This document shows positions 23,945 through 35,994 of a stretch of 64,000 bases of DNA, piece by piece. The stretch's first letter is position 1, and each line of letters starts with the position of its first letter. The notes under the pieces are model-generated. The model worked only from the letters and a program-made list of their open reading frames with translations. It searched no databases and was not told the origin of the DNA. This DNA is from Lichenostomus cassidix (Eukaryota; Chordata; Aves; Passeriformes; Meliphagidae): NCBI GenBank assembly GCA_008360975.2, contig CM039179.1, forward strand, positions 51,256,561 through 51,320,560, written 5' to 3'. The position numbers and the translations under genes were made by a program.

Positions 23945-26515
23945 CTTTATTTCCTTTTATTTATTTATTTGTATAGCACAAAAATAAACTTCTGTAATGC
24001 TTAAAATATTGAACATAACATTAATGGAATAAAATTTTACTGATTTCTATTGTTAAAATGAAATTTAATAAAAGTAAAATGAAATTAAATAAGCATTAAT
24101 TTTGTTAATTTTGTTTTTGTATACTCAGTCAAAATTTTATATATTACTAAATAAAATTAGTTTGCGGAAGTAATTTAGATTCAAATTTATTTCAATATTT
24201 TTGCCATTGGCAGTGTAAGATGAATATTAGAGGTAATATTTTTATTAGGCAAGATAACACAAAATGGTAAAAGTATGAAGAAAAACCTGAAAACTACAGA
24301 GATGTTCAGATAAAGGGACTAATTTAAAAAATGAAAAATAATTAGTTTAAGAAAATTAATATATTTATAAGTAAGTTTTAAAAAGATTTAAATTTTTATA
24401 AGTATTCAGGAACTCCAGAACTTGACACTGAGGATCAATTACTCCTAATCCACAAGTGGTGTAACCTTATTAATGCATTTTCATTAGAATAAAATCACCA
24501 GCTCTTCTCATCAAATACTTTCAAACGCAGATATTTCAAAGGACACAATTATCAGCAAAAGGCCACAGGTGAATTCCTCAAGATTATTTGAGACTCTGTT
24601 TTTCTTTCTTTCCCTGTTTCTATGTCACCTTCACTAAGTCAGGAATTCTGCAAATTTTATGTCCATTTGCTACAGACATTCTGCTTCATTACTCTTTCCA
24701 TTCTTTTTACCTTCCTACAAATTGCCCACTTTATTTTCTCTGTGGCTTGTGTCTCCCTTTATATCTCCATTCCTTTAGAATTATATACTTCGTATGTAAT
24801 GTACATGCAGCAGAGGGGAGTCATATAATTTTTTCTGGCAGGGATTTAGATACTGTGCTGTTGAAGAACAGAATTTAAAAAAACAACATTATATGGTATG
24901 GTTGCTTATAATTGAAGTACATATATTTTATTTTACTGTCATTTTTTACTTAATAAAAATTAATTACTGTAATTAATATTTCTAGTTGACCAAATGAAAT
25001 CTTTTTTGAACAAACCATCCCATCTAAATATCCTGTTTCAGAACATTTGATTTTTACCTATTGAAATACCTTCACTGAGGTTTCATTGAGAGGTTTTTCA
25101 CTAAATATGATTTCCAATAGCAAATTTTGTGTCTGGATCATTTTAATTGCCCCCGTGTTTTCATGGCAAAAGAGTGAGGTGAAGTTAGGAATCAAAATGA
25201 GGAATATGAACTTTGACTGCTAGACTGCAACTTATATTTTCAAATATTCCTGCTGGATTTTTCTGTAACAAAAATATCTACACATAGTTTTATAAATAAA
25301 TTACATTTTTTCTTTTTAAATATGTATTCATAACAAATGTTGTGTCTTCTTAAAACACTGTATGTCATCTCTTCCCTCTGTATTTGATTTCATTTTTATT
25401 GCTGTTGAAAGTGGAAAACCAGTGGGATTTAGTAAGGGATGATAACAACAGCAATAGCAAAACAAAGTTACACATTGATCACAAAATTCAAGAGAAATTA
25501 TTCCTAAGACAAAATTTTAAAAAAAATATTCTAAGAGAGAAAAAGCTCAGAGGAGAGATGAAGGAAGATACATTTATAGAAAATTGGATTGTATATGTCC
25601 CATTCTGCTGCTGTCTGTTTCTGGGTTTGACAAATAAAATACAAACAGACCAACAACCAACAAAAATAACCAAACAAACCAACAACCAACAAGCAAAATA
25701 AACAAACCAAGAAGGTACATTTCAGCCACATTGCTGAACTGAAAAAATAGGAAGACTGACTGCACATCATGATATGGCAAAGAAACATGCAGAGACAATT
25801 AAAGATGGCAGGGAAACTGGGAAAATCATCTGGACAGATTGCTTTCTCTGTCCCTTAAAAGATGTGTAAACCTTTTCCATTTTAAGAACACAATGACCCT
25901 TGAATTCAGGCATAGGGACAGATCCTTGGGTGCTTTCTATTAAGCTGCAATGCTAACTTTATCCCTACAACAGCTTCCTATATGGGTTTTCATTCTGCAG
26001 CCTAACAAATAAAACGAACGAAGAAACATTTTCTGGTGCTGAGATCAAGTGTCATGGGGGTTTTCATTTATTGCATTTCAAACTATGTGACGCTCAATAC
26101 GCTTTAGTCTTCTGTACCACCCTTTGGTAATGATCCCTGCAATTTCATATCCCCAAACCACAGTAAGTAGCTTTGGAAAATGCTACTTGAACTGTAGAAA
26201 AAACATATCTTAGGCCATCTTGAAAATACATGCGTACATGGCCCCCAGAGCAGCACCGGCTATAGTTTCTTTAATGGTATTGACATAGCCTTAAGGGTCT
26301 TCTGGTCATGTTTTTCACCTTCTATATGTTTTCCCCTGTGTAGTATAAAAACTGGAGAAGGTGAGAACAAGGACTTAAAAATGCTTAACTGGGGAGTTGA
26401 GTGATCTGTATCTGTATCTGAGAAAAAAGAGAAAGAGTAAACACAGTTGTTTCAAGTGAATTTTCTGACTCCTCATTACAGGGAGAGCAGGCTGAACTCA
26501 AACACAAAATAGGCA
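23945..26515. other. AT-rich host DNA between the two solo LTRs
   Basis: Very AT-rich, with no gag, pol or env similarity in any frame that I can see. Includes an AAC/AAAC-rich low-complexity run (25640-25709). Because each neighbouring LTR has its own target duplication, this interval is host DNA and not the inside of a provirus. Confidence 0.7.
25640..25709 (+). repeat. ACAAACC/AACAACC low-complexity run
   Basis: A pyrimidine-poor run of irregular ACAAAC, CAACAACC and ATAACC words. It creates short Asn/Gln/Thr-rich or Val/Cys/Leu-rich frames on the two strands that are not genes. Confidence 0.8.
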
Positions 26516-26521
26516 TGGGGT

Positions 26522-27036
26522 TGTAGCAATATGGATTTTGAGATCCCTATGTGGCTTCCCTTTGTTCCCCTGCCCTGTATGCTAATGGCTGTTTTTGAAA
26601 TATGCATCCTGCTGTACCTGAAATCCATTGGTGGATTCCCTTTGCCTGTCTTTCCTTCAGACCTCCTGGGACTGGCTCCAGGAGAGCCAGTCCCGCCCCC
26701 TTCTCTTCTCTTATAAGCCGATGCCAGCAGGACTTCGAGGTCTCCATCTTCGAGCCTGCCAGCCCCTCTGACCAAACTCCGCTTTCCTCCCCCTCTTCCC
26801 ATCCCTGCAACCCTCCTCCCTTACCCCAAATAAACTTCCCTGGCAGAATGGAGATGGGTCCAGTTAGTTCTTTCATCCCACTAAGTTTTCTGCAGAATTT
26901 ACGTGACCAGAGACTCACGCCACGCTGAGCACACCCCAGGAGCTGCCCGGCCCGGACTTGGTGGAGATACGCGCCCCAGGGACCTCGTTTCGGGGGGCTG
27001 CCAGCTGCTGCCACCCTCCTGCAGCCAGATACATCA
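26522..27036 (+). mobile_element. Solo ERV LTR (copy 2), ERVK-like, with 6-bp target duplication
   Basis: This LTR starts TGTAGCAATATGG and ends ACATCA, 515 bp, flanked by the perfect 6-bp repeat TGGGGT (26516-26521 and 27037-27042). It aligns along its whole length with the LTR at 23427: 'cctgggactggctc...gagagccag', the TATA box (TTATAAG, 26711-26717), 'ttaccccaaataaac' with AATAAA (26829-26834), 'gatgg.tccagtt' and the GGGGGGC.GCC block near the end. The two copies have clearly diverged from each other and have different target duplications, so they came from separate insertions. Long minus-strand (26547-27050, 167 codons) and plus-strand frames over it are artefacts of LTR sequence. Confidence 0.9.
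26711..26834 (+). promoter_or_regulatory. LTR copy 2 TATA box and AATAAA
   Basis: TTATAAG at 26711-26717 and AATAAA at 26829-26834, at the same relative positions as in copy 1. Confidence 0.6.
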
Positions 27037-27042
27037 TGGGGT

Positions 27043-28522
27043 TGCTCCAAGTTTTATCTTCATCCTTTATAGTCATTTTGTTCAGCCAGGAATTTATGAA
27101 GCACAGGAGCAAGCAGAAAGGACTATCTGTCCTGGCACAATTTTAATACTAAGGGCTAGAAGAAGAGACAGAAGAAATAAATAAGTCTGAATTTTATACC
27201 TCTTCAGTTTTTATTCTTGATTCACTGGCTTCTGTTAATCAGTTATAGGTAGTGTACAGAAGAGGAAAACACCAATTTCTCATCTTATAAGAACTTCATA
27301 ATTCTTCTTCAGAGATATCACAAGTTGTTAAAGAGGTTTAGCTCAACAATAACGTTAGCTTAAATATCAGGCTTTTAATTGCAGATTTCAGCAGCAGGTA
27401 CTCATCCATGGAAAAATAAAATCTGTATGCTGATATAGAATTAAATGCCTTTAAATCCCTTCCTGTTATAAGAAAAAATACTACAACCTGTTTCCTTGTC
27501 TAGTTTCAGTGGGGTGTTCCTTTAAAAATGTAAATTTTGGAGCAGCTCATCTATTAATAAACCAGAGCCTTGACATTACTGGGGAAACAAGTGACTTTGG
27601 TATAATCTAAATGAGCCTACCATTCAGTTACTCCATCTGCTTTTGTTAACCGACAAAATAAATAAATACAAACTAATTTCTGTTGCCATGTGCAACTGTA
27701 TATTGGGCTGGACTAAGCATTATTTTGCACATTGCTGTCTATCTTTCTATTAAAAGCATAAAGTAATCTGAGACATAATACGCCTTATGGCTCTTGTAGC
27801 TGCAGAGCAGCTGGCCTAAATTATCAAAGGAGGATGCACAATTAAGCAGGATCTTACTAGTACAATCAAGGTCTGTAATTAAGCCTCTGTCTCCATAGAC
27901 ACATCTGGTCCCTGCCTCTTCACCATGCTCTGGAATCTGAGATTTATTGTCGTTTGGCAGTAATGTGTGTGTCGGGGAGACTGGGGGGTGAGTCTGTGCA
28001 TACACTGGGTACTCTACACCTCAGAAAAATCTGCAAGACCAAGATCTTAGTGTTAATGGACTGCATTTCAGAGGAGGACATCATTTACCTTCTTGCATAG
28101 GTTTAAATTTCCATTAGTCCCATATTTTCGTATACCTACTTGCCTGTTTTTCAAAAAACATGGATGTCTGAAGACATTGGCACCAATTACTACACCACAC
28201 TTAATAGCACACAGTTGTCTATAGAACTGTTTGGCCATTTTTTAAAATTATATGCATTATGTAAGTAATGTGGTAATGTCTACAGGCTGAAAAGATTTTC
28301 ATTTTTTTATTATTAGATTTTCTATATTTTATTATTAGAATGCACTGAAAATGTGTTATTCAGTATTGCACACATAAAATTTAAAAGTGCATGTAATAGA
28401 ACGTATATTAAGGAAACAAAATCACATGACTCTAAATTCAAAGTAAACAGATTTTAATTGTCTCTGTGCTATTCTCATGGTTGTATCAATACAATAAGAG
28501 ATGATGTTACTCATATCTACTA
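27043..28522. other. Non-coding stretch with one enhancer-like patch
   Basis: No repeat or gene recognised. The patch 27795-27900 contains an ATCAAAGG word (27823-27830), two AATTAAGC words (27840-27847 and 27877-27884) and a CAGCTG word, which fits TCF/LEF, homeodomain and bHLH binding sites. This is motif content only. Confidence 0.4.
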
Positions 28523-29346
28523 TCACAGAATCACAGAATGCTTTGTGTTGGAAAGGAGCTCTAAAGAATTTCTAGTTCTAATCATCTGCCTTGGGGAGGG
28601 ACATCTGACATTGGTTGATGATTCTGATTCATCAGAATGATGAATTCATTCTGGTTGATCAAAGCACCCTCTAACCTGGCCTTGAATATTTCCAGTGCTG
28701 GGAAATCTACAACCTCTCTGGACAACCTGTTCTAGTGTGTCACCACCCTTATTCTAAAAAAACCTCTTCCTTACATCCAGTCTAAATAGATATTCTCTCA
28801 GTTTTAAAACCCTTGCTCCTTTTCTTATCACAATAGACCTTTGGTAAAAAGTCTATCATCTCAATTCTTCCTATAGGCTGCCTTTATGTACTGAAATGCA
28901 GCAATAAGGTCTCCCTAGAATATTATCTTGTCCAGCCTAAACAACACCAACCCTCTCAGCTTTTCCTCATAGGAGAGGTGTTTCATTTCTCTGATAATTT
29001 TCATAGCCATCCTCTGGGCTCACGCCAACCAGCCCATGTCTTTCCTTTACTGAGGACTCTAGAGCTGGATTCAATACTCCTGGTGTGGTCTCACAACAGC
29101 AGATAAGAAGGGGAAAATCACATTCCCTGACCTTTTGGTCAAAATTTTTTTGGTGCAGTTGGCTTTTTCGTCTGCAAGTGCTCAATGGCAGTACACATCC
29201 AATTTTTCATTCACCAGTGTCCCCAACTCCTTCTCTGCTTGGCTGTTTTTAATACCTTCATTCCTCAGTCTCTACTGATACTGGGGATTACCCTGGCCCA
29301 GATGCAAGGACTTTACCTTGTTGAACTTTTGTATTTTTGCATGGGT

Positions 29347-29550
29347 TTACTCCTCCAGCCTGTCTAGGCTCTGGCTGGCATCCCATCCCTCAGATATATC
29401 AGCTGCATTACTCAACTTGATGTAACCTGCAAGTCTGCTGAGGGTGCTCTCAATCCCGCTGTCTACATCATCAATAAATCTATTAAATAGTATTTGTCCC
29501 AGTGCAGACACTTGAGGGAAACCTCCTGGTACTGGTTTCCACCTGTACAT
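29347..29550 (-). pseudogene. CR1 ORF2 reverse-transcriptase remnant
   Basis: A 67-codon open piece of the CR1 polymerase. It keeps the RT hallmark region around '[12 protein letters not shown]' followed by '[18 protein letters not shown]'. In CR1 the catalytic block is of the form F/Y-A-D-D; here the matching residues read L-A-G-Y, so both catalytic aspartates are lost. Frames before and after are closed by stops and frameshifts. The protein would have reverse-transcribed CR1 RNA at the target site; this copy cannot. Confidence 0.8.
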
Positions 29551-29586
29551 TGAGCCATTGACTGTAACTCTTTGAACACATCATTA

Positions 29587-29757
29587 TCCATCCATCCATC
29601 CATCCGTCCGTCCGTCCGTCCATCCCATGCATCTTTCCATCCGTCCATCCACCCATCCACCCACCCACCCATCCATCCATCCACCCACCCATCCCATCCC
29701 ATCCCATCCCATCCCATCCCATCCCATCCCATCCCATCCATTCATCCATCCATCCAT
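29587..29757 (+). repeat. (CCAT)n / (CATCC)n compound microsatellite inside CR1
   Basis: Starts with TCCA units, passes through a CCGT-variant patch, mixed CCAT/CCAC units and then a pure CATCC pentamer block at about 29691-29739, and ends in CATG/CATC variants. Frames across it (MDGWMDG-type on the minus strand, [11 protein letters not shown] on the plus strand) are artefacts. Confidence 0.95.
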
Positions 29758-29944
29758 GCATGCAATTCTTTATGCATCTGAGAGTTCACCCATCAAATCC
29801 ATACCTCTCCAATACAGAAGTAACAATGTTGTTGGGGGACCATATCAAAGTTCTGGGTAGATGACATCTGTAGCTTTTCCTCTGTCCACGGGTGCAATCC
29901 CTCTGTCATAGAAGGCTACTGGTTAGTGAGGCAAACACATTTGG

Positions 29945-32295
29945 TATGTAGGAGTGAGTAGGAGTGTAATGCGACATGAGGGTACAAAGAAAATCAATCA
30001 GCACATACATTGTCATTGCAAACATGCAAGAATACATATTTAATTAACAAGAAGCATGCTTTCAGTCTTTGAAGGATATATGGGTTGTACTGAGTTAGTT
30101 CCTGTTGAGTCACTGTGGCATGAGTATAAACAAGTTGCTGTACAAGTGTCACAAATGTGAGAAAAGATAATTATATCTGCACTGCAGATATTTCCTGCTG
30201 ACAATCAGATTTATATAAAGCCTATTGGAAGGACTGGAAAAGTTCTCAGCAATTTCAGTTGTTCTTTTATTAAGAACAGTGTGAAGAGTTTGTTTATAAT
30301 ATAGTAAGTATATTTTGCATTTAAATAAAAAAGGTTTTGCTAATTTTAGTGGATTAATAAATGAATCCAATCACTGTGCAACTAAAACTTGTAAAATTAA
30401 AAAGTGTAAGATTGATTTTTTTCTGTCTAGATCTCATGTTCTCTTGTATCTATGCAATGAATATATACTAATATACAAATATAGGCATTCATCTCTTCTT
30501 ATAGTGGAGCCAGAATAAAATTACTACCTCACTTTTATTATATTCTAATGAAAAACCTGAACATCTTAAAAATCCTTAGTTTTATAAAAGGGGAGAAAAA
30601 AGCTGAGCTGGGTTCTGACATTCACCTTAGTACAGTCTAAAAGGTGAAGTTTGCATATTGAGGCCAGAAACACACTGCTGGCTCTACACACTTGTTACAA
30701 TGCAGACAATACCTGACATATGCATGTAAGGAAGATGATATTAAAACTAAAATAATGAACTTACCCTGTGTGCTTTTCACCCCACTCTATTTTGCAGAAT
30801 TTATGACCAAAATCTTCAGGATATTTTTTGAGCCCTTTTATGAGAATAATTTTAATCAGAGCTTGTTAGGACTGAAAGGCATTCATAACTTTAATGTTTA
30901 GTTATTTATTAATTCCCCTGGCCCGTGAGAGATAACAAGGATGTACTAGAAAGATATTTTTTTCAGAAAAAAAAAATATACTTAAAATGATGATGGCTGC
31001 TTGACACCATGCATTGGGAGTTTTGAAAACTGCGTCTTTGAATTTAATCCTATTTTGTTGGCAAAAGTCTCAAACTGCATTTTGCTACTTGACTCTGTCT
31101 CAGTGAATATGAACAATGTGGTGTACTGGTTACTGAGGAAACATGTTACAAATGTCCTACCCCTGCTGGATTATAAATGATGGCACAGTAGCCTTGTGCT
31201 GTTCAGAAGAAAAGGAATGAATGGAATGGAGAGCCAGAAATCAAAGGACTGTAGCAGGTAGGTAGCCAGCATTGTACTGTTGAGAAATGTTAGAACTATT
31301 TAAGCCACCATTTCTAAGATTTTCTTTCCATACCCAGAATACACATATGGAACACAGTCTTTCCTTAATTCTGGGAGAAGAGTAACAGAAACCCACATGA
31401 AACATTGGAGTTTCACTTTGTTGCTTTGACTATTGTATTGAATTAACAAACACCAAATTCTACCTGATTATAAATTTTTTATGAACTTGAAATATGGGAT
31501 TATTTCATATTAACTGTATGACCCTTCAGTTATGTGTGATGGATTGTAAGAAATAATTTTATTATTGTTTATTATGTATGTATAAAGTTTTTTTCCAGAA
31601 CATTTCAGACTTTGACTTCTGATACTAGCTTTTTGTTTACCATAAGAGAAGTAGTAACAGCAAAAAAGGCAGTTGGAATGAATTAATGCTTTTTGAAAAA
31701 CCTTACCCTTTAGTTGAAAAACTGTTGCCCTGAAGAAGGACAAAATATTTAAACTGGTTTTAGCTTTATAGAGAGATAAAGCCTAAACCCAAAAATATTT
31801 TGGGGAAACTGCAGTGCAGTGTTTGCATCCACAGAAACTACTGTCCAATGAAATATATGATGATGTCAGTTCGATACTTTTCCATATCTTGAGAAGCTGG
31901 ACCTCCAACCACCTACTTTTCTCTAACAGAGGAGAAAAATAACTTCTTACTGTATTTGTTCTAGTATACAGTGAAAGAGCAGCCTATGTTCTGAACATAA
32001 ATTGTCTAGAAGTGGGGTTTGGACAAAAATGAGGTTTTAAACATCATAAAAAAGATGTAATTTCACAGGGACACAACCAAGTTCAATCAAGTAGCATAAA
32101 CAAAAATATTGAAACAGCATGGCAGCCAAATCAGATACACTTTAAAGATCAGAATTAGAAAATTATCCTTCTCCTTCACAATGTCTGTAATGAAGCAACA
32201 ATTGATACCATGTTGTATTATTTAATGAATAATACAGAACATTCCAAATATCAAGAAGAAATGCATCTGATTTCAATAAAAATTTTGAAGGAAAC
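29945..32295. other. AT-rich non-coding stretch
   Basis: No repeat or gene recognised. Confidence 0.5.
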
Positions 32296-32301
32296 AAGGT
32301 T

Positions 32302-33003
32302 TGAGTCTAGTGTCTGCAGGGTCACGGTCCCGAGACACAGCCGAAAGCCCCAACGCCACACCAAAAGGCAGCTGGCTGCACTGAGACACGTGCTGGGCTG
32401 CACCAGGGCAGTGGAGCACGCTGGAGTGGCATGGAGCTCGGGGGATAGAAGCTTGCCAGGAAATGAGGTGGCTCAAAAGAAATGCAGGAACACAGTCTGG
32501 GATTTCCAGGGAATTTATTGAGGTCTTCAGGTGAAGGTTCGGGGATGGCAAAGAGGGATGGAAAGCAAGGGACAGCAAAAGGAGCTGGAAATCCAGAGAC
32601 TGCAAACCCCGAACAAAGGGTTGCAGGGGATTAAAAGGGAAGGGAAAAGGGGAGTGGTTTGCTCTGAAGAGCCTACCAGGGAAGGCCAGAGGGAAGAAGG
32701 AAAGGCTTACAAACCAACAGACTTGCGGTAGAGGACTCAGAGAACCAGTAATACACTGAACCAAGGAGAAACTTCTGGAACATAAACCATATGGGGAGAG
32801 GGGACGAGGGAGAGTGCAGAACCAATGATTTTTGCTAAGGTGCATGCTTAATCTCCCAACCTCAGGGGCTCATGGTTGATCTCTATAAGTCTCTGTAACT
32901 TAAACAGTCCAGGCTGACTCCTTATACTCAAATGGTCTCTTCCTTGTCCACTGCCCCCTGCGGCTGGTCTCTCGACCCCAAAAACTATGAACACACTGCA
33001 ACA
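32302..33003 (-). mobile_element. Probable solo ERV LTR, minus orientation
   Basis: On the minus strand the element would start TGTTGCAGTGTG (close to the start of copy 1 at 23427) and end ...CCCTGCAGACACTAGACTCA. It carries a TATA-like TTTTAA (minus strand; 32631-32636 on the plus strand) and AATAAA (TTTATT at 32514-32519), spaced like the other LTRs, then a GC-richer, CpG-containing U5. The flanks give an imperfect 6-bp duplication, AAGGTT (32296-32301) and AATGTT (33004-33009), matching at five of six bases. A right boundary at 33045 (ctaca) is an alternative. The 190-codon minus frame (32273-32845) lies across this LTR and is not a gene. No gag, pol or env traces adjoin it. Confidence 0.6.
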
Positions 33004-33009
33004 AATGTT

Positions 33010-35994
33010 GATGTCGGTCTACCTGGCAGTACAGTTTGCCCTACAGGTATAATGAAATGTTTGACCCTCTGAAGTACAAGGAAATTTATTTCAGTGAACT
33101 CTAAGAACTGTGAGGAGTGAGATATCTGTATAGACAAACACATTGATTCATGGCTAAAAATGCAGCAGTTTTAACAAAATCAATTTTTATGCAGTTATGT
33201 GTTATTTTCTTCGAGGGACATTTCTTTGATCTCAGGCGTAGGTGGCAAAGCGTTATTGTGTGCTCTTGCTTAAACACTTTCAATGCCACACAGGGTTTGT
33301 TCTTCTCTACTGCCTAGGGGGTGTGATATCCAGGCCAAGATGCTTTCTGGAGGAGAGCTGGCATACAGAAAGCAAGGTTGTAGATGGTGCAGGCAATTAA
33401 GCATGAATAATGGCAAACCTTCTTCCTGTCGCTGTGCTACTTATACACACAGAAATAGCCTCCGTGTCTCACGGATGTTTATTATTATCACTGGTGTCAG
33501 CATTATCCCTTACTTAAATACAAGGCAGAGTTTCAAGACTTTTGTTTTGAAAATTAAGGGGCATGGCAAGTACATTCACTATAAGTGAAATTAAATCCCA
33601 TTAGTTTATAGTCTATATGTGGAAAAAAATAGATTGCATAAAATTAAAGTATGCTCTTGGGAACAAAGACTCCTGTATTCTTTTGCCCCAGGCAGGTGTT
33701 ACCTATTTAGCAAGTCACTGAGCTGTTTATGCTTCATAAATCCCATCTACAAAAAAAGGCACATTCTACTCATTAACTCTAATAACATAAAATAAAAAAA
33801 AAAAAAACAACGGGGAAAAGAGGTTAAATAATAGTGATATTTATGTTTATTCAAATACAAGTGAACTTTATCTTTGAAGAAATCATACATTTTGATTAAG
33901 AAAAAAAAATAAAGATATGTGTTGGTAAAGAATCAAAGTAGTCTATGATAAAAGGAAGAGACTAGTTCTGTCCATTAGATAACCTGACAGGACACATATG
34001 ATAATATTATTCCATCTAACGGAATATCATAATTGCATTTTAAGATTAATGGGAAGTATTAATATTTAGCAGTACATACTCCCATCTTATCCTCACTGGA
34101 GATTAATGAGCATTTAAAGAATGAGTAAAATCTGCAATTAGAAGTAATTTGTCATTTAGAAGGTGTCATTGATCAACACCCAGCTTTCAGCAGTGTATGT
34201 GATTTCTATTCAGAATTATTTAATTTTTATTCCTAGTAAATATCCACGGAAAGATCCTTCAGCCACCAGTCATGCAAATACCCTGTGATCATAGACCAGA
34301 AAGGGATTATCCATTTCTGAGGTATTTTAGTAAAAAAACTCACATGAGTTTAAAAATGGTGAGAAAGAAGTGTATGCTTGGTCTCCTAGAAAAATTTTAC
34401 CTAAAAGTGCAGGTGCCCAAAACTTCTGTAGCCAACACAGAATTCCTAGTTTATTATTTTGAGATGCTAGATTATCTCTTTTGACTCTTCTAGGGAGCCT
34501 GGTTTAGTCATGTTTCCAGATATGCCAGGTGCCTAAAGTGAGATTGGAAGGTATTCACATTAGGAAACACTACAACAAACAGAAAGATGTTGATGTCACT
34601 AAGGTTTTCCCACTCTTTCTGAAAGAAGAACATGTAAGTAATAATAAGAGTGAAAAAAAAAATTCAGTCCCAGTCCTCAAGTAATAGAGTTGGAATATTC
34701 ATGCAGATTTTTCATCTTCACATGACTTGAGAATTGATGAAAAATTATACATTGCCTCACTGCATTATCACAAAGAGTATTTATCATGGTTTAGTTTGAA
34801 TGACAAATTTAACATTTATTTCTCTGTTATTAAGATTTTAAAAAACCAAACCCCAAACCAAAATCAAATTAAGGAGATAAAATAAACCTCTGTGAAACAA
34901 GTGAAGTTTTGTAATTAGATGTCCTGTTTAAGGAGATGGTATATTCACTGAAGCAATGAAATTATGTTGCTTGAAGAGAATATAAATATTTTCACATTAA
35001 CCTGCCATTACTTTAGCTGTTATTAAAATTCAATAGGACTCATCCAAAGAAGCAGAGAAGCCTTTTGAGATCTTCAGTGTCGTGAAGGATTCTTCACAAC
35101 TGTACACCAGCAGGGGATGCCAAAATAAAATGTAAGAAAATCATCTTGTCCCATGAGCATATACTTGAATTGTCAGTGAATTCCTTCATATTTCATACCT
35201 AGGTCTTTGAATTCTGAAGTCAGAAGGCTGGAAAAAAGAGTATTAGTAGAAGAAAAATCACAGAATAATCACTAAAATGTATCAATGTTTATCAACTTAC
35301 AGTAAAATTTTGTAATGGAAGAAGCAGACTACTTTATCGGTACGCAAGAAGTGCTCTGAAAAATTTGAAGAGTTTAGGACTATTATACATAATAAATAAT
35401 AGGTTAATAAAGAATCAGCTACTCTGTATCATCACAGGCAAAATAACTGGTTTTTTTTTCTTTAAGGAGGTATCTAAGTTTGTATTTATGAGTTTAAAAC
35501 ATCACAAGTGTGTATTAATTCATTTACACTTCTGTCTGAATTTGGCAATTGGTTTATAGGTTCCCCTATGATTTATCATTTATAACATATCACTTTTAAT
35601 ACATTTTTATAATTTAAGTTATATTTCTATACTGTGTTGTAATTAAAACAATTACTTTTATTAAATGATGTATTGGGTTGAAATGTCATTTTGCTTTATG
35701 AATTCACATTGACCTTCTTGTTGTTTTTAACATACTTCTTTGGAGCATTAGCATTCTCTTGTGCAGTTGCATTAAACTAACTGAGCTAGGCAGGCATTCA
35801 ACCAAAGGACTTCAGTTATATGATGCTCAAAATCATGAAATGTAACTGCTTGGTTCCAGCAGCAGAATTTACAATGCAGATTATTAAATTCGCATAAAAC
35901 TGTGATTCCCATAAACCTCCTTGAATACTGGAGTACTCCAGATGGAAAACAGAAAATAAGAAAGGGATAGATTCAAGTGGGTTGCCTAGATGGA
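33010..35994. other. AT-rich non-coding stretch
   Basis: Nothing recognised. A slightly GC-richer patch at 33270-33480 has no family resemblance. Confidence 0.5.

Larger units (their letters stand above)
28523..29944 (-). mobile_element. Longest CR1 LINE copy in the window, minus, interrupted by a microsatellite
   Basis: On the minus strand this copy runs from the RT domain (right) to the 3' end (left). The left edge (tatcacagaatcacagaatg) is the terminal short repeat followed by the 3' UTR. Inside are the ORF2 C-terminus and the RT region. Sequence to the right of the microsatellite, including 'cacccatcaaatccat', 'gggtagatgacatctgtagc' and 'atagaaggctact', continues the same CR1 in the correct order, so the copy extends to about 29944. 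The microsatellite at 29587-29757 lies where CR1 normally has a short 'ccatccagccaattcc' sequence. The copy is 5'-truncated, frameshifted and cannot be active. Confidence 0.85.

Noticed and set aside
23427..27036. Full provirus with two LTRs
   Set aside because: The two LTRs have different perfect 6-bp target duplications, are diverged from each other, and no viral coding sequence lies between them.
26547..27050. 167-codon minus-strand frame (and the 137-codon frame at 23526-23939)
   Set aside because: Both are antisense to related solo LTRs and occupy comparable places in them, so they reflect LTR base composition and not a conserved gene.
29587..29757. CRISPR-like array
   Set aside because: Units are 4-5 bp with no spacers and the host is a vertebrate; it is a microsatellite.
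29463..29860. Asp-Gly-Trp-Met and His-Pro-Ser-Ile repeat proteins on opposite strands
   Set aside because: Translations of the CCAT/CATCC microsatellite inside a CR1.
32273..32845. 190-codon minus-strand open frame
   Set aside because: It lies across an LTR on the same strand, is rich in Pro/Leu/Ser without domain structure, and runs through the LTR's own TATA and AATAAA signals.
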